Counted from the first letter of the stretch, positions 20,332 to 28,657 are shown. The stretch: 64,000 nucleotides of DNA from Amycolatopsis sp. NBC_01488 (GCF_036227105.1 NZ_CP109434.1:749001-813000); one strand, 5' to 3'. Program-made: numbers and translations. Notes: generated by a model not told the origin, from the sequence alone.

Positions 20332-22431
20332 TCAGACTGACGGACTGGCATCACTACACGTTCTAGCGACATCGCCGAGAGACATGATGGACATTACGAT
20401 CGCGGCCCATTGGGAAGGTGACGCGCCCGAGCGCGAACCTGCCGCACGTGCGGCCCTGATCATCACGCAGGCTTCCGACGAAGTCTCGGCAACAAGCCTC
20501 AACAGGCCTGCTGGCGACAGTCTCTCACCAATTACGGTGGAGCAAATCTGGAGCACAGCCACGATGCCAACCGCATTCAACTGCACTGGACCGCACTCAA
20601 CGGCAGCCAACTGCGCCACGCGACCAGCAGGTTCTCCATAACCGCAGGTCAGAGCCATGATCGGCCCTGGCAGTGAGGGGGTCAGGGGTTCGAGTCCCCT
20701 TAGCTCCACCCTGGAAGCCTTACTCCAGAAATGACCCGCTGAGGGTGATGTGGAGTTGGCCGACGAACGTCCGAGCGAGTCAGCGTCGTACCCTTCCGAG
20801 GATGCGGCGCTGGTGTCGTTCTGGGGCAGCGTGCTTCGCTGGGCCGCTGTCCGGGTGTGGCTGACACGATACGAACGGTAGCCGTCCACGATCGCACCGA
20901 AGGGTTCGCGTAGCTCGTGCTCGGTGATCTTGCTGCCGTCGACATACAGCTTGGTGAAGAACACCTTGTTCAAGATGGCCCGTACTGTCTCGTTGCCCCG
21001 CTCGTAGGCCTCGTGAGGCTGGGCAAGCAGTGCCAGCGCCGCGTAGAAGACTTCACGGCCGACGTCGAGCCGCTGTTCTGACCGGTCAAGCGTGTCCTTG
21101 AGTTCGGCTTGCTCGTGGTGGATGCTGTCGAGCTTGGCGCGCAGCTTGTCTTTCGGCCAGCCTTCCTCGGCCGCGAGGTCGAGGTAGTAGTCCTCTTTGC
21201 GGTCGAGCTTCGTGAGCCGAGCTTGGAAGTCGGCGCGCAGGCTGTCGGTCAGCTCGGAGTTGGCGCTGACCGCTTCGTCCACGCCTGCCCGTACCTTGTC
21301 GAGCCATTCCTGGGGCAACGTGACGGCATGCGCATAGTGGGCGACGACCGCCTGTTCCATGATCTCGACGGGGACGCTGGGCATGTCGCACAGGCCGTCC
21401 TGGCGACCCCGGCAGTACCAGTACATGTACTCGCCGCCGTGACGCCCTTCGGCCCGCTGGATGATGAAGCGGTGCTGGCAGCGTCCGCACCAGACCACGC
21501 CTTTCAGGTAGTGATGGTGGGTGCGGTAGCGGGTGTGCCCTTCGGTGTGGCTGGCGAGGACGCGCTGCACGCGCTCGAAGAGCTCCTCGCTGACCAGGGC
21601 CTCATGCCGTCCGGGGTATTCGATCCCGTCGTACTCGACATACCCGAGGTAGTAGCGGTCGCGCAGCAGCGGGCCGATCTTCTTCTTGGAGATGGGACCG
21701 CCGGGGTAGCGTCCGGTCATCGGCATACGCAGCCCGGCTTGGGTGAGCTTTCGGCACAGCGACTCGTACGTCTCCTGCCCGGTGGCGAACAGCGCGAAGG
21801 CCATCGGTATGTACTTGGCCCGCTCCGGGTCGGGTACGACCGTGTTCACCTTGTGCCCGTCGATCAGCAGCTTCTCGTTGAGGTAGCCAAGTTTGGCGCG
21901 GCCGATGGTGCCGCCGTTGCGCGCCTTGTTGGCCATCTTGACCTTGATGTCCTCACCGCTCAAGCGGACTTGCAGCCAGTTGAAGACGTCCGTGATGGCC
22001 TTCATGGCTTCGCCCATCGCGCCGTCGCCGAACTCTTCCTTCGCGGACTGGAGCTTCACGCCAAGTTTGCCGAGTGCGACTTCGGTATTACCAGCGTCGA
22101 TGTAGTTGCGGAAGGCGCGGGATCGCATATAGATCAGGACACAGTCGACGTCGCGTTGTTCGTGTATCCGCCGCATCATGTCGCGGAAGACCGGCCGCTT
22201 CTCGATGGTCTGCGCGGAGTTGCCCGGCTCCACATATTCCTCGATGATCACTGCGCCCATCTGGCGCGCCTTGTCGTGGCAAGCCTTGCGTTGGGTGTCG
22301 ATCGAATTTCCGTCGGAGTCGAGATCGGCGTCAGTGTCCATCTGACGCTTGGAAGATACCCGCAGATACAGAACGACCCGTTTGACCGGATTCGTCACAG
22401 CATCTTTGACGGTAGTGGTGCCCACGGACAC
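20332..22431 (-). CDS. Large serine recombinase (integrase/resolvase family)
   Basis: 699 codons from GTG 22431, with GAAAGGG upstream. The catalytic domain opens VKRVVLYLRVSSKRQ with the nucleophile at Ser26, and includes EKRPVFRDMMRRIHEQRDVD. A Recombinase domain follows (about 190-290, GGTIGRAKLGYLNEKLL). A zinc ribbon (CGRCQHRF, then YWYCRGRQDGLC, about 315-350) and a coiled coil (about 400-470) come next, all typical of large serine recombinases. About the last 115 codons, including the tRNA-Ala core and everything beyond, are probably read-through rather than functional. It would catalyse integration or excision of the island. It is downstream of the XRE-ImmA pair, 32 bp from immA, and probably co-transcribed with it. 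Confidence 0.9.
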   Translation of the reverse strand: MSVGTTTVKDAVTNPVKRVVLYLRVSSKRQMDTDADLDSDGNSIDTQRKACHDKARQMGAVIIEEYVEPGNSAQTIEKRPVFRDMMRRIHEQRDVDCVLIYMRSRAFRNYIDAGNTEVALGKLGVKLQSAKEEFGDGAMGEAMKAITDVFNWLQVRLSGEDIKVKMANKARNGGTIGRAKLGYLNEKLLIDGHKVNTVVPDPERAKYIPMAFALFATGQETYESLCRKLTQAGLRMPMTGRYPGGPISKKKIGPLLRDRYYLGYVEYDGIEYPGRHEALVSEELFERVQRVLASHTEGHTRYRTHHHYLKGVVWCGRCQHRFIIQRAEGRHGGEYMYWYCRGRQDGLCDMPSVPVEIMEQAVVAHYAHAVTLPQEWLDKVRAGVDEAVSANSELTDSLRADFQARLTKLDRKEDYYLDLAAEEGWPKDKLRAKLDSIHHEQAELKDTLDRSEQRLDVGREVFYAALALLAQPHEAYERGNETVRAILNKVFFTKLYVDGSKITEHELREPFGAIVDGYRSYRVSHTRTAAQRSTLPQNDTSAASSEGYDADSLGRSSANSTSPSAGHFWSKASRVELRGLEPLTPSLPGPIMALTCGYGEPAGRVAQLAAVECGPVQLNAVGIVAVLQICSTVIGERLSPAGLLRLVAETSSEACVMIRAARAAGSRSGASPSQWAAIVMSIMSLGDVARTCSDASPSV
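20568..20617 (+). repeat. Five tandem 10-bp direct repeats beside the tRNA-Ala core
   Basis: Read from 20568 the sequence splits into CAACCGCATT, CAACTGCACT, GGACCGCACT, CAACGGCAGC and CAACTGCGCC (consensus CAACYGCACT). The period is exactly one helical turn. They lie 50 bp left of the tRNA-Ala core. Such phased repeats resemble integrase arm-type or excisionase sites; serine recombinases do not normally need them. Confidence 0.6.
20667..20710 (+). other. tRNA-Ala 3'-half copy (attachment core) inside the recombinase gene
   Basis: The 44 bases fold as the 3' half of a tRNA: anticodon loop CTGGCAG (anticodon GGC), stem TGAGG, variable GGGTC, T arm AGGGG-TTCGAGT-CCCCT, acceptor TAGCTCC with U70 as in tRNA-Ala, then ACC. 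The bases to the left (CGGCC and upstream) do not pair as the 5' half, so there is no complete tRNA gene. On the other strand it encodes the recombinase tail VELRGLEPLTPSLPG. It is interpreted as an integration core. Confidence 0.75.
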
Positions 22432-22463
22432 GTACCCTTTCTATTAAGGAACGAGCAGTGTGC

Positions 22464-23102
22464 TTACGCGGCACACGCTGAGTAGGATGGATCGTTGACC
22501 GGCGTCCGGGCGACTGCGCGCCAAAACTTAGGCGCGCCAATTAGCCCAAGCTTTTCCAGCCGGGTTTGCATAGCCTCATACGAGACGTTGAACGCACTGG
22601 CCGCCAAGGCGGTATCTTGCATATCAAACCAGGCACGCTTCACAAGCTCTGTCGGCATAAGAACATGTGCGGCGAAATCATTGGCGATAGCCTCGATGAG
22701 TTCGCTGCGATTCTGCTCATCGCGGCCCAGTTTTGCGTAGAGGACAGGATGGTCATAGAAGTCGAGAGCGTGTTTAAGCTCATGCAGAACACTAAAGCGC
22801 TGCCGGGTATAGGGTTCGTTTTCGTTAATGAAGATCCGGAGCTCCCCGCCGGGCTTGTCCATAGTCAGGCCGCTATTCTCGCCAAGTACGTAGCTTGGCA
22901 CCAACAAAACCGGTATCGCGGTCTGCTCGAATAGCCACTGCACGTCAACCGCTGGAGTGTTCTCGTCGGCCAGGGCACGCACTTGGTACGCTTGCTCCCG
23001 GCCGTCGTGAAGGTTCTGGCCGTAAGTCATTGGCCGCCTCGGCACGAATGAGCGCCAGTAATCAATCAGGGCAATCATGTCTTTCTTGCTCGGCTTCTTC
23101 AC
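22464..23102 (-). CDS. ImmA/IrrE-type zinc metallopeptidase
   Basis: 212 residues. The zinc motif HELKH is at residues 107-111 (RFSVLHELKHALDF). It is followed by the third-ligand helix ELIEAIANDFAAHVLMPTEL, the hallmark of COG2856 peptidases. By family knowledge ImmA cleaves a partner XRE repressor after a DNA-damage or cell-density signal. Its start lies 41 bp inside the upstream XRE gene, so the two are translationally coupled. The N-terminal 40 residues are basic and may contact the partner. The order XRE-ImmA-recombinase matches the immR-immA-int order of ICEBs1. Confidence 0.88.
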   Translation of the reverse strand: MKKPSKKDMIALIDYWRSFVPRRPMTYGQNLHDGREQAYQVRALADENTPAVDVQWLFEQTAIPVLLVPSYVLGENSGLTMDKPGGELRIFINENEPYTRQRFSVLHELKHALDFYDHPVLYAKLGRDEQNRSELIEAIANDFAAHVLMPTELVKRAWFDMQDTALAASAFNVSYEAMQTRLEKLGLIGAPKFWRAVARTPVNDPSYSACAA

Positions 23103-23439
23103 TCGGTGCCTCCTTCTGCTTATGTAGGTATTGCACGAGGCCAGCTAACATGTCAGCCTCCTCTTCGGTGGCACCAAGCGCGCGCAGGAAGTAGTCGCGC
23201 GGTTTCGGTAAGATGCTGGAGGGCTTGATGCCGATACATTCGAGCAGTTCACTTGGGTCAACGTGGAGCGCCTCTGCTATTTTTTGCAGCAGCTCGGCTG
23301 ACGGGTTCTTCTTGCTCCCTTTTTCTAGGTGTGCAATGTAGCCGTGATCCACACCAACTTCGCCCGCGAGCTGTCGCAGCGTCAGCTTCGATTGCTCCCG
23401 CGCGAGGCGAATGCGGTGCCCAAGTTCGTTGTCGTTCAC
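23062..23439 (-). CDS. XRE-family repressor (ImmR-like)
   Basis: 125 residues from GTG 23439, preceded by GGAGGGCC. Residues 6-60 form a canonical lambda-type HTH (LGHRIRLAREQSKLTLRQLA followed by GEVGVDHGYIAHLEKGS). The C-terminal half (LPKPRDYFLRALGATEEEAD) is short and helical, as in repressors cleaved by ImmA. It overlaps the peptidase gene by 41 bp. A 16-bp palindrome at 23478-23493 sits in its own promoter and a close copy controls the transfer operon, so autorepression plus repression of transfer is inferred. Confidence 0.88.
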   Translation of the reverse strand: MNDNELGHRIRLAREQSKLTLRQLAGEVGVDHGYIAHLEKGSKKNPSAELLQKIAEALHVDPSELLECIGIKPSSILPKPRDYFLRALGATEEEADMLAGLVQYLHKQKEAPSEEAEQERHDCPD

Positions 23440-23471
23440 ATGGCCCTCCTGCTTAACAGGTCCATTGTCCC

Positions 23472-23500
23472 ATATTAGTGGTCTATAGACAACGAGTAGA
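23472..23500 (-). promoter_or_regulatory. Repressor promoter with operator palindrome
   Basis: On the minus strand a -10 TAATAT (23477-23472) and a weak -35 about 18 bp upstream enclose GTGGTCTATAGACAAC (23478-23493). The same motif with three changes, GTTGTCTAAGGACAAC, is at 26942-26957. Position in the spacer fits an autorepressor operator. Confidence 0.6.
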
Positions 23501-23511
23501 ATGTACAACGC

Positions 23512-24381
23512 TCACCCGTCGAGAACGTTAACTAGATGGGGTACTGCCTGCTCAAAACGCACCGCATGAATCAGGCGATCAGCCGGGTCAGGAAGGCCCG
23601 AAACCAGCTCTTGTATAGCCTTTAGCCTGTTTTCGATGACCAATGGCTTTTCGTGCGACACAACGACCAATACGCGTGGAATGGTGCCGTCAGGGCCGAC
23701 TTGCCCGGCATTGGCAAAGTCTACGTAGGCCAGCAGCTTGTGTCGCAGCGTCGGCAAGCTCTCGGTGGCCCTGTCCAGCTCAATCACCCACGAGTCCTCA
23801 ATGTTGCCAGCCTGCAGCAGGAGCGAGGCGTCCGGCTTCATCAGACCGCCGAACCCGTTCGGGTAAGCCGCCGTCGCCTCGACCGCCCACCGAGCCAGCG
23901 TCACGGCGCCAGTTTGCTCTTGCTCACGGAGCTGCACACCCAACTCGCTGACGTCGAGGCTGTGCTTGAGAAACCGTTCGCCGGGCGTCCACGGCCGCCG
24001 TGCGCGCGTCGGCAGCTTGACGGCCGACTCAGCAGCAAGCAGCGGCAGGACGCGCTGACCGGCGATACCCGGCGCGAACACCAGGCCGTCGCTGCCGGAT
24101 CGCGCTCCGCCGACTCGGCGATCCAGGATGGCCAGCACGCCGAGCGTGACGAGGCGAGCGAGGACCTTCCGGCGAATACGATCACGAGCAGTAGGCGCGA
24201 TGGTGACGAAATGTAGTCGACTGAGTTGGGCTCCGCTGAGGACTCGGTTACGACCAACGTCTACCAAGATGGCGCGATCACGGTCGCTCAGGCTGTCGAG
24301 GATACGTTCGAGTGCGCGGCCCCTCAGCCGGGCCGCCGTCACGACGAACCTCTGGGTGGGGGTACGTGAGTCGTTGGACAA
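23512..24381 (-). CDS. Replication-relaxation family protein
   Basis: About 289 residues from a TTG at 24381 (LSNDSRTPTQRFVVTAARLR); the start is uncertain because the frame stays open upstream into the coupling-protein gene. The N-terminal wHTH-like region (ILDSLSDRDRAILVDVGRNR, then VLSGAQLSRLHF) and the body (WVIELDRATESLPTLRHKLL) match the Replic_Relax family. That family is found beside VirD4-like ATPases on actinobacterial mobile elements, where it is thought to act in DNA processing for transfer. A PGERFLKHSLDVSELGV segment carries conserved-looking His and Asp. It is downstream of, and partly overlaps, the coupling-protein operon. Confidence 0.8.
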   Translation of the reverse strand: MSNDSRTPTQRFVVTAARLRGRALERILDSLSDRDRAILVDVGRNRVLSGAQLSRLHFVTIAPTARDRIRRKVLARLVTLGVLAILDRRVGGARSGSDGLVFAPGIAGQRVLPLLAAESAVKLPTRARRPWTPGERFLKHSLDVSELGVQLREQEQTGAVTLARWAVEATAAYPNGFGGLMKPDASLLLQAGNIEDSWVIELDRATESLPTLRHKLLAYVDFANAGQVGPDGTIPRVLVVVSHEKPLVIENRLKAIQELVSGLPDPADRLIHAVRFEQAVPHLVNVLDG

Positions 24382-24472
24382 AACGGCGATGCTCCCTCGC
24401 CTGACCTCGGAAGACCGCCCGGCGCACTCGACGCGACCGGACCGCCGAGCGGTGCGGCGAACGGACCGGCAA

Positions 24473-26779
24473 TCATGATCGGCCTCCGCGGCTTCGCCGA
24501 CCGAATGCAGCACCACCGCTGGTCGATCCGGGAGGCGCAATACGGGCCTTGATCACTGCTTCGACCTCCGCTCGCGGGACGCCGTAGCGTTGCCGGCTGG
24601 CTCCCGCCAGCTCGTCAGCGTCCCGGAGCACCGGCCCGAGCGGCAGGGTCGTCATGGTGAGCGGCGGTAGGGTAACGCCGTTGACACACGGCTTCATGGC
24701 CACCTCGTAGCGCGCCAGCCCGGTGAGGTCGTCCGCAGTCAGAGGCGCGAAGTGTTTGGCGAGCAATACTGCGTCGTCATGCTGCACCCTGAAGCTGAGC
24801 TGGGTCAGTACCGTCCCGAGCAGCGCAGCCCGTATCGACTCCGGCGCTTGGCTCAGGTACTGCATGGCGGTGACAACGCCGAGACCCAATCCTCTGGCCT
24901 GGCTGTACATATCGGCCAGCGGCACTGGTAGGCGCATGACGTCCGCCGCCTCGTCGATGTAGGCGAACACGGGGTGCCGCTTCTCCGCAGGCACGCGCAC
25001 GCGCGCCAACGTGGCTTGCCAGAACAGGGAGATGATCAGCGAGCCGAGCAGGTTGGCCGTTTCAGTACCCAGCGTGCCCTTCGCCAGGGAAACCAGGACG
25101 ACTGATCGGTCCCGGAAGACTGAGCGCAGGTCGACACCGCACGACTGACCGACCATGAGCTTGATCGCGGTCCGGCTGGTGAAGGCTTCGACCTTCGTCA
25201 AGATCGGCGCAATGACCTGCTGACGCTCACCATCGGACAGTGCATCGTGACGGAGCCAGTACGCCCGCACGGCGTCAGGCACACCGGGCTGTCCAACCAG
25301 GAACCGCCGGAAGGCTGGTTGTGTCAGCAGCGGCACCAATTCAGCCAGAGTCAGAGCCGACCCCTCGGCACCGTGTCCGTTGGTGAGGAGCGTGAGCCCC
25401 ATCCGTAGGAGTGCGTCCGAGCGAGGGCCCCAGAAATCCGACCAGATAGAGCGGAAGACATGTAGCACGTTGTCCACCACCAGTTCGCGGCTCGCTTCAT
25501 CGCGCGCCTGGCCGAGGACGTTCAAACCGACAGGCATGTCGCGCCGGGCTGCATCGAGAACCACGACCCGTTCGGCATCGCGATCGTTGATCCGCGCCAG
25601 CACATCGGTAACCAGGTCTCCCTTGGGGTCGACGACAAAGACACCGCGTCCAGCGGCGATGTCGTCATTGATCATGGAAGCGAGCAGCCAGGATTTTCCA
25701 GCTCCGGTGGGAGCAAACACGGCCATGTGCCTGAGGCGATCTTCCGCCGCCAACGTAATCGTTCGGTTGCTCATGCCAGGGTAGTTACTCACGCCCAGCG
25801 AAATTGCATTGCGCCGTGCCAGGTTCGGCGGTGGCGGGAGCTGTCGCGCGGCATGCAAGTTCAGTCCGGGCAAGAAGATGCTGGCTCCGGTCGGCAGAGC
25901 GACGAGGCTACTGAGTTCGTGCGCCCCGAGTAGAAATGGCCACACCGTGACCGGTAGAGCGTGCTTCACCATGCGCGTCGCGACAACCGCAGGCGGCAGC
26001 CAACGGCGGACGATCCGGACACCGGGAGCGTTCGCGCCATGCAGCGTGCCCCAGGTGCGATGCAGCAGGGACCACGCTTGCGCGCGGCTCGGTGCACTTA
26101 CGCCGAGTCGTAGGCTCACGTGCAGCAAGGGTTGACTGCGCTTGTCTCTCAGCGCACGGACCGCCTCGGCGTCGGCCGATGGCTCACCTTCCATGAGGTA
26201 GGCAGCCCACCAGCGGTCCTCACGATTTGGCGAGGCGCTATGTACCGGCTCCGGCGTTCCCGCGCTGGTCATGATGACCTGGAGGCGAACTTCGTTGTCG
26301 CCAGACAGAGGTTGCAGGGACTCCAGGAACGCGGTGCTGGTCGCCTCTGCCCGTTCTACGGCTAACGGCCGATGGCGGCTCGTGGCGGTGAACTCGCCAG
26401 CAGCGAGAAATTGAGGCTGCTCGCCCACAAACTCAGGCGCTTCTTCAACCCGTGCGCCGGGCAAGCCCGCGCGAACGCTACCTAAGAACTTCGCCTCGGC
26501 GCTCTTTGGCACCAGTAGGTAGTGCTCGATGCCGCGTGCAGTGGCGACGACCTGAAGTTCAAGGGGCGACGTCGGCAGAAGTGACCATTGAGGCGCGGTT
26601 GTCGTTGCGGCCACCATGCTCAACCATCTGGTCACGTCGTCAATCGTGAGCTTGGCCGGCAACCGCAACCTATACGCGGTCAGTGCTTCCCGCCAGGCAA
26701 GTGCGGCGAAGGCCCGCGCACCCGCGATGGTCCCGAGAATTGCCAGCCCGCCGATGGTGATGATTAGTGCCAGTGTCAT
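24473..26779 (-). CDS. VirD4/TraG-type conjugative coupling ATPase
   Basis: 768 residues. One N-terminal membrane helix (residues about 3-25) is followed by a long variable region and then the ATPase. Walker A FAPTGAGKSW is at about residues 353-362 and Walker B AYIDEAADVM at about 607-616, with the T4CP-typical QARGLGLGVVTAMQYLSQAP sensor region. It should pump DNA-protein complexes at the membrane during transfer. No VirB4, VirB6 or other mating-channel gene is present in the island, so it either uses a host channel or acts alone. The ATG overlaps the stop of a 52-codon gene (ATGA). Confidence 0.9.
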   Translation of the reverse strand: MTLALIITIGGLAILGTIAGARAFAALAWREALTAYRLRLPAKLTIDDVTRWLSMVAATTTAPQWSLLPTSPLELQVVATARGIEHYLLVPKSAEAKFLGSVRAGLPGARVEEAPEFVGEQPQFLAAGEFTATSRHRPLAVERAEATSTAFLESLQPLSGDNEVRLQVIMTSAGTPEPVHSASPNREDRWWAAYLMEGEPSADAEAVRALRDKRSQPLLHVSLRLGVSAPSRAQAWSLLHRTWGTLHGANAPGVRIVRRWLPPAVVATRMVKHALPVTVWPFLLGAHELSSLVALPTGASIFLPGLNLHAARQLPPPPNLARRNAISLGVSNYPGMSNRTITLAAEDRLRHMAVFAPTGAGKSWLLASMINDDIAAGRGVFVVDPKGDLVTDVLARINDRDAERVVVLDAARRDMPVGLNVLGQARDEASRELVVDNVLHVFRSIWSDFWGPRSDALLRMGLTLLTNGHGAEGSALTLAELVPLLTQPAFRRFLVGQPGVPDAVRAYWLRHDALSDGERQQVIAPILTKVEAFTSRTAIKLMVGQSCGVDLRSVFRDRSVVLVSLAKGTLGTETANLLGSLIISLFWQATLARVRVPAEKRHPVFAYIDEAADVMRLPVPLADMYSQARGLGLGVVTAMQYLSQAPESIRAALLGTVLTQLSFRVQHDDAVLLAKHFAPLTADDLTGLARYEVAMKPCVNGVTLPPLTMTTLPLGPVLRDADELAGASRQRYGVPRAEVEAVIKARIAPPGSTSGGAAFGRRSRGGRS

Positions 26780-26934
26780 GTACCCTCCCTTCTATTTCCT
26801 TCATAATCTTCCAACTCGTCCGCTCGCGCTGCTGCCTGCAACTGTTTGCCGAGCGCAATGACCGCTTGCACAAGTAGGGCTATATCCACCTCCTGACGGG
26901 GCTTGCCCTTGATCCGAATTTCCCACTGCCGCAC
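26776..26934 (-). CDS. Small acidic/helical protein, first gene of the transfer operon
   Basis: 52 residues from GTG 26934: VRQWEIRIKGKPRQEVDIAL, then LVQAVIALGKQLQAAARADE and LEDYEGNRREGT. The stop TGA overlaps the ATG of the coupling ATPase, so expression is coupled. The even amphipathic pattern supports it being real. It could be a small accessory that binds the ATPase or DNA. No family known; its promoter carries the repressor palindrome. Confidence 0.6.
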   Translation of the reverse strand: MRQWEIRIKGKPRQEVDIALLVQAVIALGKQLQAAARADELEDYEGNRREGT

Positions 26935-26941
26935 CGTCTTT

Positions 26942-26998
26942 GTTGTCTAAGGACAACAACCTCCCATTGTTTATGCAGTATCGTGACCACAAGGTCAA
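26942..26998 (-). promoter_or_regulatory. Transfer-operon promoter with repressor operator
   Basis: On the minus strand -35 TTGACC (26998-26993) and -10 CATAAA (26975-26970) are 17 bp apart. Just downstream lies GTTGTCTAAGGACAAC (26942-26957), extended to TTGTTGTC/GACAACAA arms, the same motif as at the XRE promoter. A second weaker dyad (TGACC-ACAA-GGTCA) overlaps the -35. Repression by the XRE protein is inferred. Confidence 0.6.
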
Positions 26999-27061
26999 CT
27001 ATGTTACAAAATTCCACAACGCCGATCGGTCCGTCTGGACCTCAAGAAAAGCACCAACGAA

Positions 27062-27703
27062 CTACGCAGATGGCGCGCTGCGGACGTGTTTGAGCAGCGT
27101 CCCCGCAACCTCGTTCGACACGCGGAGCCCTGCCCGCAGCCTGTCCCGCGTGATGGCTCGCCCCGTCGCAGCGCGGTGCTCAGCGTCGAGCTGCCGAGCG
27201 CGTTTGACCAGCTCGGCTGACGGCGCGGGGTGTTCGTCCTGGACAGCGGCGGACGAATGAGGACCGTCCGGGACGACCACCGGCTGGTTGGCTGCGGCAT
27301 GCAGCAGACCGAGCAGCCGCGGTCCGACCTCGCTCCAGCCAATGAGCAGCAGAGGAGCAATGGCGTCGAAGCAGGCCCGTCCGACCTGACCTGCCGCGAT
27401 CGCCTGCGTCGTGTTGAGCGCCACCGTCACCAGGCCGCAGCTCACCAGCAACAGCCGAGGCCCGATGAGCCGGTCACCGGCGCCCTGAGTTCGGAGGTAC
27501 TGCACCGTTGCCAGCAACGTCACGACCGACAGATCGACGGCCGGCGCCACGAGCGGAGCAATCCAGCCGGGCACCCCGAGCGCCAGCCCGAGATGCCAGC
27601 CGTTGCCGAAGCCGAAAGCGAAGGCCAGGCCCGCGATGACGAAGGCCACGGAGGTCACCATTCGCCGTACGGCCGCAGCCGTCCGGTGATCGGTCACCGC
27701 CAT
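27062..27703 (-). CDS. DUF2637-type membrane protein
   Basis: 213 residues with about four membrane segments (residues about 15-35, 45-65, 80-100, 105-125) and a C-terminal soluble helical part (SAELVKRARQLDAEHRAATG) with an HTH-like end (RDRLRAGLRVSNEVAGTLLK). The arrangement is typical of DUF2637 proteins, often called Spd-like, encoded on actinobacterial plasmids and ICEs and linked to intramycelial spread. It follows the MT-A70 gene by three bases and is probably in the same operon. Confidence 0.75.
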   Translation of the reverse strand: MAVTDHRTAAAVRRMVTSVAFVIAGLAFAFGFGNGWHLGLALGVPGWIAPLVAPAVDLSVVTLLATVQYLRTQGAGDRLIGPRLLLVSCGLVTVALNTTQAIAAGQVGRACFDAIAPLLLIGWSEVGPRLLGLLHAAANQPVVVPDGPHSSAAVQDEHPAPSAELVKRARQLDAEHRAATGRAITRDRLRAGLRVSNEVAGTLLKHVRSAPSA

Positions 27704-27706
27704 GCC

Positions 27707-28213
27707 TCACAGTGCGACATCACAGCTCACCTCGTTGCCCCACACTTCCCAGCCAGATCGGGCCCGACGGGCGAACAGCTCGAGCCGCGGTGCAGGCGAA
27801 CACCGCTCGACGACCGCATATACCTCTTCGGGCTTGTGCGAATGTGCTTGTACCGGTGCGAACAGCCACGTTGGCTGACTCCGGTACAAAATCGGAGCCC
27901 GACCGCGGACCGCGAACAGCAGTTGCTCGCTGGCGTTGCGCAGGTAGACGCCCAGACCCAGTCGCGGCTTGACCCAGGTAATGAGGTTGACGTACCGAAA
28001 ACCCCACGCCTCGATGACCTGCTGCGCCACCGGAAGTGCGGCGTTTGTGGTCCACAGCCAGAGGTGAGCGTTGTCGTCGGCCAGCCGATCGACGCGCAGC
28101 GAGCAAATCTCGTCGATGGACATCAGCGGATAGTGTCGCTCGGCCCCGAGACTGCCGCACTGTTGGATGTCCCAGGGCGGGTCGGCCAGGATGGTTCGAT
28201 ACTTTGTCGTCAC
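27707..28213 (-). CDS. MT-A70 family N6-adenine methyltransferase
   Basis: 168 residues. The catalytic DPPW is at residues 11-14 (YRTILADPPWDIQ). The rest follows the MT-A70 plan: HYPLMSIDEICSLRVDRLAD, HLWLWTTNAALPVAQQVIEA, and a final PRLELFARRARSGWEVWGNE that completes the SAM site. It would methylate adenine in DNA (or RNA). On a mobile element it may protect the incoming element from host restriction, alongside ArdA encoded 20 kb away. Only four bases separate it from the upstream 43-codon gene, so it belongs to the same leftward operon. Confidence 0.9.
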   Translation of the reverse strand: MTTKYRTILADPPWDIQQCGSLGAERHYPLMSIDEICSLRVDRLADDNAHLWLWTTNAALPVAQQVIEAWGFRYVNLITWVKPRLGLGVYLRNASEQLLFAVRGRAPILYRSQPTWLFAPVQAHSHKPEEVYAVVERCSPAPRLELFARRARSGWEVWGNEVSCDVAL

Positions 28214-28217
28214 CGGC

Positions 28218-28349
28218 TCACCGCGACTCCTTTCGTTTGATCCACTGACTGTGGAGGGACGCCGCGAGGACGGCGATTCGCCTCTCTCGAACGTATTGCA
28301 TGAATGCCTCGTCCTTGCCGACGAGCTGTCGGCGGGTGCGTCTGGGCAT
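28218..28349 (-). CDS. 43-residue basic peptide
   Basis: Begins MPRRTRRQLVGKDEAFMQYV at ATG 28349, with a perfect SD (AGGAG) six bases upstream. It ends four bases before the MT-A70 start. The N terminus is Arg-rich and the C terminus (ASLHSQWIKRKESR) is basic and helical, suggesting nucleic-acid or membrane-surface contact. It could be an accessory of the methyltransferase; no family known. Confidence 0.6.
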   Translation of the reverse strand: MPRRTRRQLVGKDEAFMQYVRERRIAVLAASLHSQWIKRKESR

Positions 28350-28387
28350 GTATCTCCTGTCTGTGGAATTGCTGATTGGTGGCCGAA

Positions 28388-28657
28388 TCACGACGGCCGA
28401 TGCTCCTCGTGCGCCGTCGAGTTGGCGAACGTGTCCGACTTCAGGAACTCGGCCCGTGCCTGCTCGCGCTGCTTGGCGGCGTAGTCCAGCAGTCGCGACA
28501 CGTGCTCGCACAGCTCATCCTGGATGAAGAAAGTCAACGCCGACATGCGCTCCGTCTCCTCCAGTCGCTTGACGACCTGCTCCAGCAGCTTCGACAGCCG
28601 CCGGAGCTGCACCGCCAGATCACCGGGCGGCGGGCTGGGGGTAGTGGTGTTGCTCAT
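28388..28657 (-). CDS. Small helical protein
   Basis: 89 residues from ATG 28657 (MSNTTTPSPPPGDLAVQLRR). After a Pro/Thr-rich head it is one long helix pair (LSKLLEQVVKRLEETERMSA, then CEHVSRLLDYAAKQREQA). A neighbouring class at 39231-39645 has the same style, which suggests a family of small helical cargo on the element. Its start overlaps the stop of the 41-residue membrane gene. Confidence 0.6.
   Translation of the reverse strand: MSNTTTPSPPPGDLAVQLRRLSKLLEQVVKRLEETERMSALTFFIQDELCEHVSRLLDYAAKQREQARAEFLKSDTFANSTAHEEHRPS

Noticed and set aside
20667..20710. Complete tRNA-Ala gene
   Set aside because: Only the 3' half pairs properly; the D arm and 5' acceptor strand are absent.
21109..22485. 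Rightward 458-codon frame
   Set aside because: Antisense to the serine recombinase catalytic and zinc-ribbon regions, whose motifs are clear.
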